Part shown: positions 23,312 to 34,633 of the stretch, piece by piece
How positions within the stretch are numbered: position 1 is the first letter of the stretch
Layout of the letters: every line of letters starts with the position of its first letter
DNA from: Bolinopsis microptera
Lineage: Eukaryota; Ctenophora; Tentaculata; Lobata; Bolinopsidae
Direction: 5' to 3'
Assembly (NCBI RefSeq): GCF_026151205.1
Contig: NC_087082.1
Coordinates: 8,812,901-8,876,900, forward strand
DNA: 64,000 bases
Notes under the pieces: model-generated
The model's input: only the letters and a program-made list of their open reading frames with translations
Told to the model about the DNA's origin: nothing
The model's database searches: none
Made by a program: the position numbers and the translations under genes

Positions 23312-24322
23312 TTAATGATATTACCGAATATCTGGAGAAAAATCCAAAACTACCGATAAGTTTTCACAGTATAAAAGAGACTCATGAATCATATCATGGT
23401 TACATGATTAGAGCTTTTGCGCTGACTTTAAAAGTTAGACAGATCAGTGCCTCATTAGAAAGTATTCCTATTTTCTGGAAATCTTGTCACACCTTAATCG
23501 GTTTCCAGTACATCGCAAGTGTTATTTACCCCAGAGGGCACGCTATTTTTGTATTTTAAACGGAACTTCATGATATAATCATGTTGTGTTGCCTTGAAAC
23601 TTGATGCCACTAATACAGGAAAGTCGCGGTAAAAGTCTCCAGTAAGTACATGCTGTCTAGAAGTCTACATACAGAAGTTGTCTGGTTTTTGTCAAGTTGT
23701 CTGTAACTTTTCTTGCCCAGTTTGCACTTTATGTGTCTCCGCGTTGTGCTCGTTAGCAGCTCCAGGCTGATCTCTCTTACTTTAATACTCAGATCTGTCC
23801 CGGAAATCCTGTCGTTTTGGCTATGTTGGAATAAATTAGGGTTCGTGCTTAACTTCCGTTATTCCTTATTTCCTGCCTTCCTGGTTAAGTTAATTGATCG
23901 TTTAACTTATAACTAACTATTTATAACTAAATGTTTGATAGATCTGGCGTCGTGAAACAGATACTAGTGGGAGTTGTGACGCAATTGTTTTATCGTAACT
24001 TTAGTTTAACAGTGGTTGCATGTCTTGTCTTATCATCCATCTGTGGCCTGATATCAGCCTGTGATTTATCCCCTGTAATTCATATGCAGACAAACAGAGA
24101 ACACACAAGACCCTAGATAAGGGTGTGATTATAAGCAATACCAGACGCGCCCAATTCAGCACGGTCCACAATAGTTGGGATAACAAATACCAGAGAACCT
24201 AACTCGTTAGTCAAAACAGTAGGCTCCATTCAATTACCACCACGGTTGACGTAAGAGCACTATCATAGTGCCCCCTCCTCGCGGAGCTAAGTGCTCATGG
24301 TAACAATACTTGGTGGCCGTGA

Positions 24323-24352
24323 TGACGTCACGTGGTGCATTTCATGACGTCA
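24323..24352. promoter_or_regulatory. Two palindromic CRE sites plus an E-box
   Basis: TGACGTCA occurs at 24323-24330 and 24345-24352, and CACGTG overlaps the first site at 24329-24334. Two full CREs 22 bp apart are rare by chance in AT-rich DNA. No transcription unit next to them is recognisable, so a promoter or enhancer role is inference. Confidence 0.3.
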
Positions 24353-25737
24353 CAACATCACACACTAACGAGTTGTTGAGTCTTACTGGATAATGAGCAG
24401 GATATTACTGTCTGGCATTTCAGTAACGGCACATTTCCGGGACCCGCACGTCACTCCCTGATGAGGTTCTAACCAGACATCAGGTTTAGCACTGTAACTC
24501 TGAGCAGACAGTGTTTGAATAAGTTCAAATTTCACAACATCAAGATACTCTTCGCTAGGAGATCAAAATTACCAGTTCACAGTTCATTCCCCCGATTTCT
24601 GAGTTTGTACGTGGTGAGGATTATGGGCTAGAAAGCAGACGCAGCTAGACTGACAAGCCCTATCCAGAGCCTTAGTAGCACAGGTAGTCGTTTCCAGTAA
24701 TCGAATTCAGCACCCTTAGCCCAGTGTTGGGTGCTGGTTGGTGGCACTCACTGCTGATTGCTGGTTAATAGCAGGCCTGTATTATAATAGTGGCAGTTAA
24801 TTGAGAATTTGAGGGTACGTGGTGCCCTGATTTACTGACTGTATATTGTGAGATATAGTAGTGAGACCCAGTATAGAGTAGTGAGACCAAGAACAGCAGT
24901 CTAACTCACTCATTACAACGGTTCTTTCGCGAGAGAGAGAGAATAGTCGCCGTTATAACCAGTATAAAGAGAGCTAGAGAGAGAGAGAGAGGGGCTGAAG
25001 TCTGCCAAGATTAAACGATGAACTGACACCACTGTGCTCAGAGAACAGAGACAAACCCACCCATTATAAACCTATCCTGTCTCACTTGTTCACCGTGATG
25101 TGGGCAGCTAATCACTCCCTTCAAGCTTTCTGTCCCCAGTTACTAACCTCGCCTGAGAACCTGCTCACCATTTGAATACTGTGCCGCTCACTTGATGCGT
25201 CAATTGGTGCGTCGAAAGACTCGGTGGTATAGCCAGGAACGGTGGATGAAGCAGCCGTGTTTTGGTGAAAGCTCACTCGTCCGATATCATGTTACAGCTC
25301 TAGTCTCTAGAGAGAAGAACGAGTTTAACAATACTCTGGTGATTTTACAGTCTGGAATTGTTAGGTGAATCCTTCGTTAACTTCATGTTTTTCTTCCTCC
25401 GTTGTGACATTTAAACTGGGTGTGAACAGTTTCAGTGACAGTTTTACAGCGTGCAGTGTTTAAGACATCGTGCTAATTTGGAATATGGGTATAGTTTCAG
25501 AGTATTTGGGACGATGTATTGGAGTTCGTTTGGTGTTTGTGGAGGAGTTGTCTTTTTAAGAACATGGTTCATTCTAAATTCCTAATCTCCAATTGTTACT
25601 TATCAGTATATTAGTAACTCATTACATCAATGCAACTCATTGGGAAGATACTCATATTTCATTCTCAAGAAATAGAGGTAGGAAGGCTGTAAAGAGTACA
25701 ACTTAAAGTGCTAAACCTACCCAATATTGAAGAGCTT

Positions 25738-25783
25738 AAATACTTTCAACAATCAACATTTATACAATATGTTGAAAGTATTT
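25738..25783. repeat. Hairpin with a perfect 14-bp stem
   Basis: AAATACTTTCAACA and TGTTGAAAGTATTT are exact reverse complements separated by 18 bp. Nothing nearby explains it. Confidence 0.55.
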
Positions 25784-26444
25784 ACTCAAATGTGTTGTTT
25801 ATAATAAATAGCTTGAGTTATAGTGTCAGTGCCATCATGTTTCACTGTGGTTTCCTTGTTTTTAACATAAACTGAAACATTTATTTCAAGGGTTATTACA
25901 TTTTTCTGCCGAAAGTTTGGTTCTAACGCCCATGATATCCGTTCTTAGTCTGCCGTTTTCTGACAAATGTGTTTAAAGACAATTTTTGAAATTGCAAATT
26001 CTTTATAACCCAAATTCCTTTTTTTGGGTCAAGAATTATCCCTGAAAACCATTAGAATCAATCGCTGGCTCCCAGAAACCACATTTTGAAACCCTTTTAA
26101 ATGCAAAAATTTGTCATAAGTGCTAAGAAATCTCTGATTTTTGAGTGATCTTTGAGCACTTTTGAAAAAAACCGGTAGTATTCCATGCATAAGTCCCGAA
26201 ACAAAAGTCAATAGTTATAAACGTTTCCGCTTAACTCATTTCAAAATTTCATATCTCAGCTACTAAAGTTTCTCCCAAAATCAAAGATCTAGCTCTATGA
26301 AACTATAAATCCATTAATGCACTTTAATTTCAATATTTAATATTCCAAGGACTGACTGGTCGGGTCCCAAAATCAGGACTCGAGGCGTGGCCTGTATGGG
26401 GTGTTAAAATCACTCTGTCCATTAAACCATGCTCATAAACCATA

Positions 26445-27209
26445 GATGTGGATACTGGCGGGGAGGTGATAATTGTTTGTTTACATTAATAGTGAGCACA
26501 TGTTAAGCAGGCTGAGGAGGTGATAATTGTTTGTTTACATTTTAGGTCGAGCACATGTTAAGCAGGCTGATGAGGTGATACATATTTTGTATTATAGAAG
26601 GCTTGTAACACTTGTAACGCCCTCTTGTTACCCCTCTTTGAGGGCCCCGAATTATTTTCTGAACGAAAGCTGAAAAATAACCGAGAAATCGACCTTCTTA
26701 TTAACTCATTTTGATGACTGTTTCTGACCTAAAATTGCACGAAAAATCGATTTAGCTAGGTTCCAGAACCTATAAACACTTCCTTATCCCTCAAAATTGA
26801 TGTTTTATAGTTGATACGAGCAACAAGCAACATATGTTTTGATCCTTCGGTTCTACTCATGACCTAGGCAGTTAAGCTGAACCCGACAGATCGAGGCAAT
26901 CCTCGCCTTAACTGATCAAACTGGTACTAACACAATTTTCAGATATAAATGTTCTTTGCGATACGTTTATTGCAGCTTTGCAACTTGAGTGAAGACCAGA
27001 GTACGAAAACACACAGCAGGTAAGCAACTCACTTTTGGTGACTGTTCCTCACGAACATTCTAATCCTGTAACATATGAACAGGGAGATCGTCTCCTTAAC
27101 AAATCGAACAGGTACTATCACAATTTCCAGAGCACAGCATGGGGGCAGGGGTTGTTTACGATAGTCAAACAATCTTGATAGTGTGTTGGTCTCTCCCCCA
27201 ACTGACTGT
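26445..27209. repeat. Left terminal inverted repeat of the 3.4 kb transposon
   Basis: About 765 bp, mirrored at 28659-29847. It includes two adjacent 54-bp copies of a GAGGTGATAATTGTTTG unit ending in ACATGTTAAGCAGGCTGA near the outer end (about 26464-26574). This duplication predates the divergence of the arms because both have it. Confidence 0.8.
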
Positions 27210-27278
27210 GGTGCTTATCGTCCAGTCAGGAACAGAACATTATCATAATTTATTAGTTATTTAAGCAGACCTGGTCAT

Positions 27279-27533
27279 TTAAAAAAAATCACTGTCCACC
27301 TCCCTTAAAAAAACAGGGTTCAAATTGACAAGCTGGGCGCACACGAATGCGATGTCGCTCAGATAAGGCAGCATCTTCGCCACAACTTTGTTTCCCAAAA
27401 TCTTGTACCGCTTCAGATAGCCAATGGAGCGTTCCACGTGGATGCGGGCGATGCTGACTTTTCTGCTGGCTGCTACTTCTTCTGGCGTGAACTGAGTCTT
27501 GCCCCACATCCCCGCTGGGATGTTAAGTGTAAC
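27279..27533 (-). pseudogene. DDE transposase C-terminal exon (DDE_Tnp_4 type)
   Basis: The translation reads GVTLNIPAGMWGKTQFTPEE, then IARIHVERSIGYLKRYKILG, then SDIAFVCAQLVNLNPVF and a stop at 27279. The RIHVERxIGxxKxxxIL block followed by an I-xx-VCAxLxNxxP segment is the usual end of DDE_Tnp_4 transposases (Harbinger, ISL2EU). A TTTTCAG acceptor at 27534-27540 suggests this is the last exon. The catalytic first part, with the DD residues, is missing from the element, so it cannot move itself. Confidence 0.75.
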
Positions 27534-27574
27534 TCCTGAAAATTATTCCGCTTATTCTTAACTAACCGGACGAT

Positions 27575-27795
27575 GATTAATCACTCTACACTCAACTGTT
27601 ACGTGACGTTTCAACACGTTCTCTAGATGGCTCTGAAACCTTAACCACCCACAATGACCCTAACCCTAACACAAACCCGATTTCTAACTTAAGCATATGC
27701 TGAAACCTTAACGAGAAATTAGAAATCATAGGTCATAGCATGTTATCTCGCCAGAGGAGCATCATTTGGGTGATTCACAATCAGCATACAAGACT
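27575..27795. mobile_element. Copy of the TTAGGG-carrying element nested in the transposon
   Basis: On the minus strand relative to 7737-8110 it shows ATGATTAATCACTCTACACT, ACGTGAC, CACGTTCTCTAG, CCCTAACCCTAAC, AACGAGAAATTAGAAAT, ATCTCGCCAGAGGAGCAT and a degenerate GTGATTCACAATCAGC core. It lies between the transposase exon and the palindrome array. Confidence 0.65.
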
Positions 27796-27893
27796 CCAGA
27801 TGTCAGGAGGTTAGTGGTCATCTACCCGTGGTTTGCGTGGAATTAAGACCTACGAGTGTCTTTCTTGATGGTGGATGAGCATGATACTGATAA

Positions 27894-28479
27894 TTAACGA
27901 CGTGGTTCAACTTCCGAGTGGGTCGTTATTGACCCAGTTGATCGATTTTAAAAGTTAAATCAACGTACAGGAGTAATGACCAAGATATAACATTTTTTAT
28001 ACTAGTATTTGTAAAAGTTTGACAACATTGTATTTAATTAATCAATTTTGTGGTCCTAGTGGGTCGCTAATGACCCATTTAACCGATTTTGCACTTGTGA
28101 TGTCATGTTTTAGGCTGAATTCAAGAAGTTACATGGACATATGTAGTAATAAGCAAGTGAGCCGAGTGGGTCGTTAATGACCCAAATTCTTTATTTTTTT
28201 AAATTTAGAGTCACACAGTATTGACCATATGTTTTTAACTTATGCTACAGTTTTGATTTTATCCTAACGTCTTTGTTTCAGAAGTAATAGCCGAAAAACC
28301 GTGATGGGTCGTTTGTGACCCGGACGAGTGGGTCGTATACGCCCATAGCTGTATCTTTTAAAGTAAACGAGATACAGATTAGCTTTTTTGCATATCTCAT
28401 TTTTGCTGTAAAGTGACCTAGTGTGTTAAACGGCATCAAAATCGGCAAACTTTAAAACTCGTCGTCCCTAATGGGTTAA
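27894..28479. repeat. Array of GGGTCGTTAATGACCC palindromes between TTAA sites
   Basis: Five spaced copies of TGGGTCGTTAATGACCCA or variants lie between about 27917 and 28346, about 55-160 bp apart. The last one reads GGGTCGTATACGCCCAT. On the minus strand the segment starts TTAACCCATTAGGGACGACG (28460-28479); another TTAA lies at 27894-27897. CCC next to TTAA recalls piggyBac ends, but the left end does not match well, so the classification is tentative. Confidence 0.4.
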
Positions 28480-28600
28480 AGCACAGTTCATCATTTGGAA
28501 TCTCACTCAGTTCATAATCGCGACCTCATATTAGAGTAAATGTTTTTAATAATACTAATCTCCGCAATTGAACAATTAAACCGAAACATGCTATTTATAG

Positions 28601-28626
28601 CATTGTTTAGTTATAACTAAACAATG
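28601..28626. repeat. Perfect 26-bp palindrome
   Basis: CATTGTTTAGTTA is followed directly by its exact reverse complement. It lies inside the 3.4 kb transposon, just before the inner end of the right arm. Confidence 0.7.
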
Positions 28627-28658
28627 TTAATGTTCCGTTCATGATTGAACGGTTAGCA

Positions 28659-29847
28659 TCACAGTCAGTTGGAGGAGCGACCAACACACTATCAAGATCA
28701 GTTGTTTATCTTAAACCCCACCCCCCCCCGCCCCCACCCCCCAACAGTTTGTATTGTACGTGGGCAATGGGCACGGTTATATAAGTGTACAACAATCACA
28801 CTATTTCAAGTTCATGGCGTAATCATGGCGTGTTTACCGCGGTGCAGATATTGCACGCGGACCTTGCCGAGTCAAGATGTGGTAGAGATAACAATGTGAA
28901 CAGAGGGTCAAATAAAGATAAGGAAAGTAAACACACGATATCGATCTGCTCACTTTTCCTGTTTGTGATTGGACGGATCGGTGTCACATGACATAACACC
29001 TCTATTACAAGTGGTCGCTCGTTGAGGATCACGGAGCACATCAGGGCTGCCCGTCGTCAGAATAAATTTAATTCAGTTGTTATATTAGTATGATTGTTAT
29101 ATTGTGGTGTTGGTAACCTACCTTCATTGTGTTTCTTTTGGCTTTGTTATCATGCTGTGCTCTGGAAATTGTGATAGTACCTGTTCGATTTGTTAAGGAG
29201 ACGATCTCCCTGTTCATATGTTACAGGATCAGAATGTTCGTGAGGAACAGTCACCAAAAGTGAGTTGCTTACCTGCTGTGTGTTTTCGTACTCTGGTCTT
29301 CACTCAAGTTGCAAAGCTGCAATAAACGTATCGCAAAGAACATTTATATCTGAAAATCGTGTTAGTACCAGTTTGATCAGTTAAGGCGAGGATTGCCTCG
29401 ATCTGTCGGGTTCAGCTTAACTGCCTAGGTCATGAGTAGAATCGAAGGATCAAAACATATGTTGCTTGTTGCTCGTATCAACTATAAAACATCAATTTTG
29501 AGGGATAAGGAAGTGTTTATAGGTTCTGGAACCTAGCTAAATCGATTTTTCGTGCAATTTTAGGTCAGAAACAGTCATCAAAATGAGTTAATAAGAAGGT
29601 CGATTTCTCGGTTATTTTTCAGCTTTCGTTCAGAAAATAATTCGGGGCCCTCAAAGGGGGGTAACAAGAGGGCGTTACAAGTGTTACAAGCCTTCTATAA
29701 TACAAAATATGTATCACCTCATCAGCCTGCTTAACATGTGCTCGACCTAAAATGTAAACAAACAATTATCACCTCCTCAGCCTGCTTAACATGTGCTCAC
29801 TATTAATGTAAACAAACAATTATCACCTCCCCGCCAGTATCCACATC
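28659..29847. repeat. Right terminal inverted repeat, with an inserted segment
   Basis: Inverted match to 26445-27209. Pairing is broken between about 28745 and 29149, where the right arm has extra DNA. This extra DNA follows a C-rich stretch (28717-28742) and has no recognised gene. Confidence 0.7.
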
Positions 29848-29849
29848 TA

Positions 29850-32800
29850 TTATTTGTGCAAAATGTCGGACAAATTTACTTTGATAGCTGGATTCGCGGA
29901 GTAAATTTTGAATTTGACTCAAGAAGTAACGCGTGCCATCTGTCAAAGCATAAACTTTCCCTTATAATAACCATAATATGGTCCATGTATTTATGAATTT
30001 ACCTGCGATTACACTAGGGGAACCCGAACAGGCAGTCCGTCAAATATATTAGCAGAGGAAATGTCAGTTCACTCTAACTTAATTTCTGTCATTACTGAAA
30101 ACAGGCGGGTGTTAGTACACGACACAGTCAGCTAGGCGCAGATAAATCAACCAAACTGCCAGGTTCTTGAGTAGTTTTCATTTTTCGGCCTGATTGATGT
30201 TAAATGATCAATTTTAATGAGAGATAGATCTAAGAAGTTTGTACGTGAGATTACGAATGTCGAATGATCGGTTTTTATAGGAGAATCGTTTTATAAACAT
30301 TTATTTAATTTAAAACACACTGTTTCTTAAAGATGTTACTTTCAGTGAGGTAATCTCTATTTAACTTTTTATGAAGTTTGACAGTAAAATAGTGAGCAGC
30401 TGGACGACTGAAAAGATTAGAAATCTTGCGCCATTTCCCACACATTAACAGGCCATTAACAATCAATGACATGATCTAATTCGTCATCTTCCCATGGTAG
30501 CTTGATCTAGATTGGGCGCAACTGTCCGGCAGCCGGCTATTTACCTACAAATTTCACTATTTTAATCATTTCTGAGAATTACGTATTTTGAGAATAAAGC
30601 ATTGTACCTATAGACAGTATATTTAAAGTCTCATCCTTACATACATAGTTTACTACCCGAATAATAAGATCGTGACCATCTGTAGTTTTCATGACCATCC
30701 TAGCACTTTGAGCCATATTCCTACTAACGACCAAAGTTCACGGTAGAATTGTAAACTTTACAGCTCCTTCATAAAGAAACTCGGAACATAAATACTGCCA
30801 GCTGGCGCACCTGCTTTATTTTCAATCACCTTGTGACTTGTAATTTCAGACCGCGCGCTGCCAGCACCGGTGCAAAGTCTCAGAAAGGCTGGGGTTTCAC
30901 TAGTGAGCACTGAGCACGTTTCGGTTGACTAATGTTGTTGCGTCGTTACTTGAGTTCTATTATTTTGCTCATGCATGCTTGAATCGTTGTGAGTTATTGT
31001 GAGTAATACTAATAGTTATATAGTAGCTATAAGTATAAGTAGTAAATACAATTCACAGAGACAGTTGTTCGCGAATGTTCGCTTATATACGAATGTTCGT
31101 TATAACACAAGTTCGTTTCTCTTTCTCGAGAATGACCTGCAGGACCTGCATCATGCAAACCAATCTACTGAGACGACTAAAGGTGACTTGTTAGAAACTA
31201 ACATGATACTACTGTCTGAACTTATTCTCTCATTAGATTAGTTATATACTCGTTTAAGCAGTACGTGTGTTTTAGAGTCGAACTGTTTTAATCTTTCGTG
31301 GGACGTGGACACCCCTATTATTTACAGATTACATTAGTTGAATCATGAATATATATCATGGAATGATTTCTAATATTCCTAACTGCCAATAAACTAAAAA
31401 GTTACTGACAATATACATTACAATATATATTACAAAAGTAATACCTCAGGAGTATCTGCGGCTTTACTGGACCTTTAAACTTTAAACTTATAAACAAACC
31501 AGTAGCTGTGTAATTCCGGCAGCATGGTAGCACAGTCAGCACACTCTTTGTTTACAGTGAGAATGATTGAGTGGTGCGGTATTTGAGAGGTAGTAACTGG
31601 AGCTAAAGAGGACAACACCTGGCGACCAATAACGCTGCCTCTGTATTCTCAACTCAGATTCTATTATTTCATATTCGGCTAGCTTCGTGTTGCAAACATT
31701 CTACAGCAGTAGCCGCCACATTTAATTGTTTTCTTGATTTGACTGAATCTGTTCGAAAATTTATTAAATCTAAAAATTTTTATCGAACAGTAATTTTATA
31801 GCAATTATGCTCCATATGTGGAGCAAAATATGTTTGGGCTGTAAAAGTGATCCACAAACTCCAAAATATAAATGCAATTAGGCCCCTATAATAAATGCAG
31901 GCCCTTCTTTTATGAGTTAGTTTTAGGCCAAATTAACTGTGCCCAAAACTTCATTCAGGTCTAATTGAGGTGTAACTAAGGTGTACCTAAGGTATGACTG
32001 TGCTGTTTTTGGATATTAAAACGCTGCGTGAGAGAAGGATTCAACTTCAGCAGATCGTTAATGGATTACCTTACAATAGGGGACAGCCCCATTGCAATGC
32101 ACATTAGATCAAAAGTTGAGGAATAAATGGGCAAAATGAGCATCATTTTCCATCCATGGGCATAATTTTTCAGTCAAAATCGGCCATAAAACTCCTGTTT
32201 TGAATGTTTTACTTATCCTCTGTACTTGTATTACTGACCTACTCTTTTTAGCAAATAAGTTTGTTCGATTTGATGAAAATTTGTAAATTTGCTATTTTGT
32301 AATTTAATCAAATCAAATCAAATCAAATATTCCTGAAATCATACTTCATTAAGTTGAAATTTGACTCTATTCACTAATAAGAGGTCAGCGAACACGATGG
32401 CAATGTCCATTTTCATCATAAATCAAGTTTTAGCTGTTTTTAAGCCCATGCCAAAATATTGCCAATTTTACCAAAATTGAGAATGAAAAGGCATGGGATC
32501 ACCCATCCCCCCGCCCCAAAATTTCACGGGCTCAGTAACTTTAAATGTCTTTAAAAGCCTATTTAATCGGAAACATGACATAATTCACAAACACTAGTAG
32601 TCCATCTATCACATTCCCTACTGCAGCTGGGCACTCATTAAGCCCGATTGCCCCCCCCCCCCCCCCCCCCCCGACTGACTGTACTCACCATGCTAATGTG
32701 TATGTGATGCAGTGCAGCTTGATGAGTGACCTACACGCCAACGCGTGGATTTTACCCTTAACTTAAAACCAACGAAAATATGTTAACGAGCAGAATATTG

Positions 32801-34633
32801 GATTGGTGAAAAGTAAGCATTTTAGGATATATGTTGCAAATGCATATTATATATGTTTATCAATAGCTTTTGTAAAAATGTTAAGTGTTATTTTTTAAGC
32901 CTTTTGGCAGGTTTTTATCATACTAAAGTTAGCAACAGTGGGGGGCTCAGTGGCACGCCTTAAACAGTTTTTTTGCGATTTTTTATCCAATTTCAAAATA
33001 AAACGGTTCAAGCCTTCAGGCAATATGTTGATTCGTAGCTACTGTATTCATGTGCAGATTCAGCTCAGCCTTACCCCATCCATAAGTCACCAGGACTTTC
33101 AAAAGCTGTAACGATAAAATTGCGCCGGAGGACGAAAATGTGCGTGAACCCCTGGGTAAAGCCCATAATGATAAAGCCATACAACTTTTACCCGTCTTTC
33201 TCTATAGAATAACCCTTTCTACGAGTCTGATAAGTATGAGACTTTTTGCAGGTAGTGAGCCTCTAATGGGCTTATATTAACTGACTCATCTTTCTACTGC
33301 ACCTCTATTATCTTATTATAATGTGACCTCTGTTTTACGAAATGTGATAAACGCAACTATTCTAGACACGTATTGTGCCCACTAAGGCAGACACGCTAGG
33401 AATGGAGTAACTGTGATTTTAAGATTCTTTAGATAATTTTCAGCTATTCTTGATTAATAGTACGTGCTACTCTATAAATACTTTAATCTATTATTTTTCC
33501 GTTATAATATTTTGTTGCTCTTCTATTTGACGCTTGTTGCGATCCTTTTGAGACATTCTCATTCGATACCGTGAATGTGCTTTGTGACTTTATAAATAGT
33601 CAATCTATCATTTTGCCGTTATCATCTATTGTTGCTCTTCATTTTTGACACTTATTAAATATTTATTATAAGTCATGTACTCAACAAACTCTATAAATAA
33701 ATCATTTGGCTGTTATTATGTCCATTTTGACAGCTGCAGACGTATAGATAGCGTTTGGGAGTTACTTTATCGTTAGAGGGAATTATTTTGGGTTGGAATG
33801 TTGTTCTTTAATTGCATTAAATACACTCCTCCGAATTCATGCTCGCCGTTACGGCGTGCAACACATGCGTTGGGTTTTGGAGTTGCTGTTCGAACAGGTG
33901 TACTCGATTTACTATTATTATTAATTAAATGCCCATATTGATCCTACTTTAATTAATTATACTTTAATTAATCACGAGTGTCTGCAGTATTATATTTATT
34001 ACTGTTGGTATTTACCGTATTTACCTTATGATTTTTGTCCTGGCAACAATATTTATAATTTATGGAGAATAGGCTATTACTACATATATTAAAAGCATTA
34101 GTTAAGTTAAGTTGTATCAGCTTATGAGCTTATTCTGTTTGGCATCAAACTGCTCAACTACGCTGAGAAACCTGTCGTTATAATTAAGTTAAATGCAGTT
34201 TAATCGTTTTCTGGCTTTGTTTTAATTTTTGTGTTAAGCGTACTGATGGTTTTCTCCGATAAATTTTTCTCCGATAACTTCAAACTGTATCTGACTTTTG
34301 AAAGAAAGGCGTAGGCTACTATTCATATTTAGGCGATGAAGACCCATAAGTACAGAATCTTTAAATCTTAACAAGCCGGTATTTTCAGAAAGTTGTTCTT
34401 GCCATTTGGATTTTTAAGAGTCGCTTACAACTAACTTTTCCAATATTCGACAATCTGCCAAAAAAAAACATTTCGTCGAAGTATCTTTAGTCTTTACTTG
34501 CTGTTACTGTTACTGTTAGCTTTTATTCTTAACTTACAATTTTTCCAAGTGCTGAACATTTAATTTTTCTAAATAACCTGCCGCTAATTAAGCATATTAT
34601 TAATATTATTAACAGCGTGATGTAACAGGTGTA
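29850..34633. other. Intergenic region before the second GPCR, no gene recognised
   Basis: No convincing coding exons. Small features are an AATCA repeat at about 32309-32328 and an uninterrupted run of 22 C (32651-32672). The last few hundred bases are AT-rich and probably hold the 5' region of the receptor gene starting at 34634. Confidence 0.4.
32651..32672. repeat. Homopolymer run of 22 C
   Basis: An uninterrupted C run. It could form an i-motif or G-quadruplex, or partly reflect sequencing or assembly error. Confidence 0.8.

Larger units (their letters stand above)
18001..26440. other. Long stretch without recognisable genes
   Basis: I find no exon with protein-family character in about 8.4 kb. 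Notable points are a structured inverted repeat (23239-23311), two adjacent cAMP-response-type sites (24323-24352), GA-repeat patches at about 24935-24990 and a 14-bp stem hairpin at 25738-25783. The region could contain introns or regulatory DNA of genes outside it. Confidence 0.35.
26445..29847. mobile_element. DNA transposon with very long TIRs (PIF/Harbinger or ISL2EU-like), defective
   Basis: The left arm 26445-27209 is repeated in inverted form at 28659-29847. Identity is high from GATGTGGATACTGG at the outer ends through the blocks ending CACAGCATG (27150 and 29149). A further match continues at 27168-27209 and 28659-28703. The right arm therefore carries an insertion of roughly 400 bp (about 28745-29149). 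Both ends abut TA. The arms contain a 54-bp subterminal direct repeat starting GAGGTGATAATTGTTTG. The only coding remnant is the last transposase exon (27279-27533). Other elements are nested in the centre. The family name rests on that exon and is inference. Confidence 0.8.

Noticed and set aside
23293..23559. 88-codon plus-strand frame starting at an ATG
   Set aside because: No family character, and its start lies inside the hairpin at 23239-23311; I could not support it as a gene.
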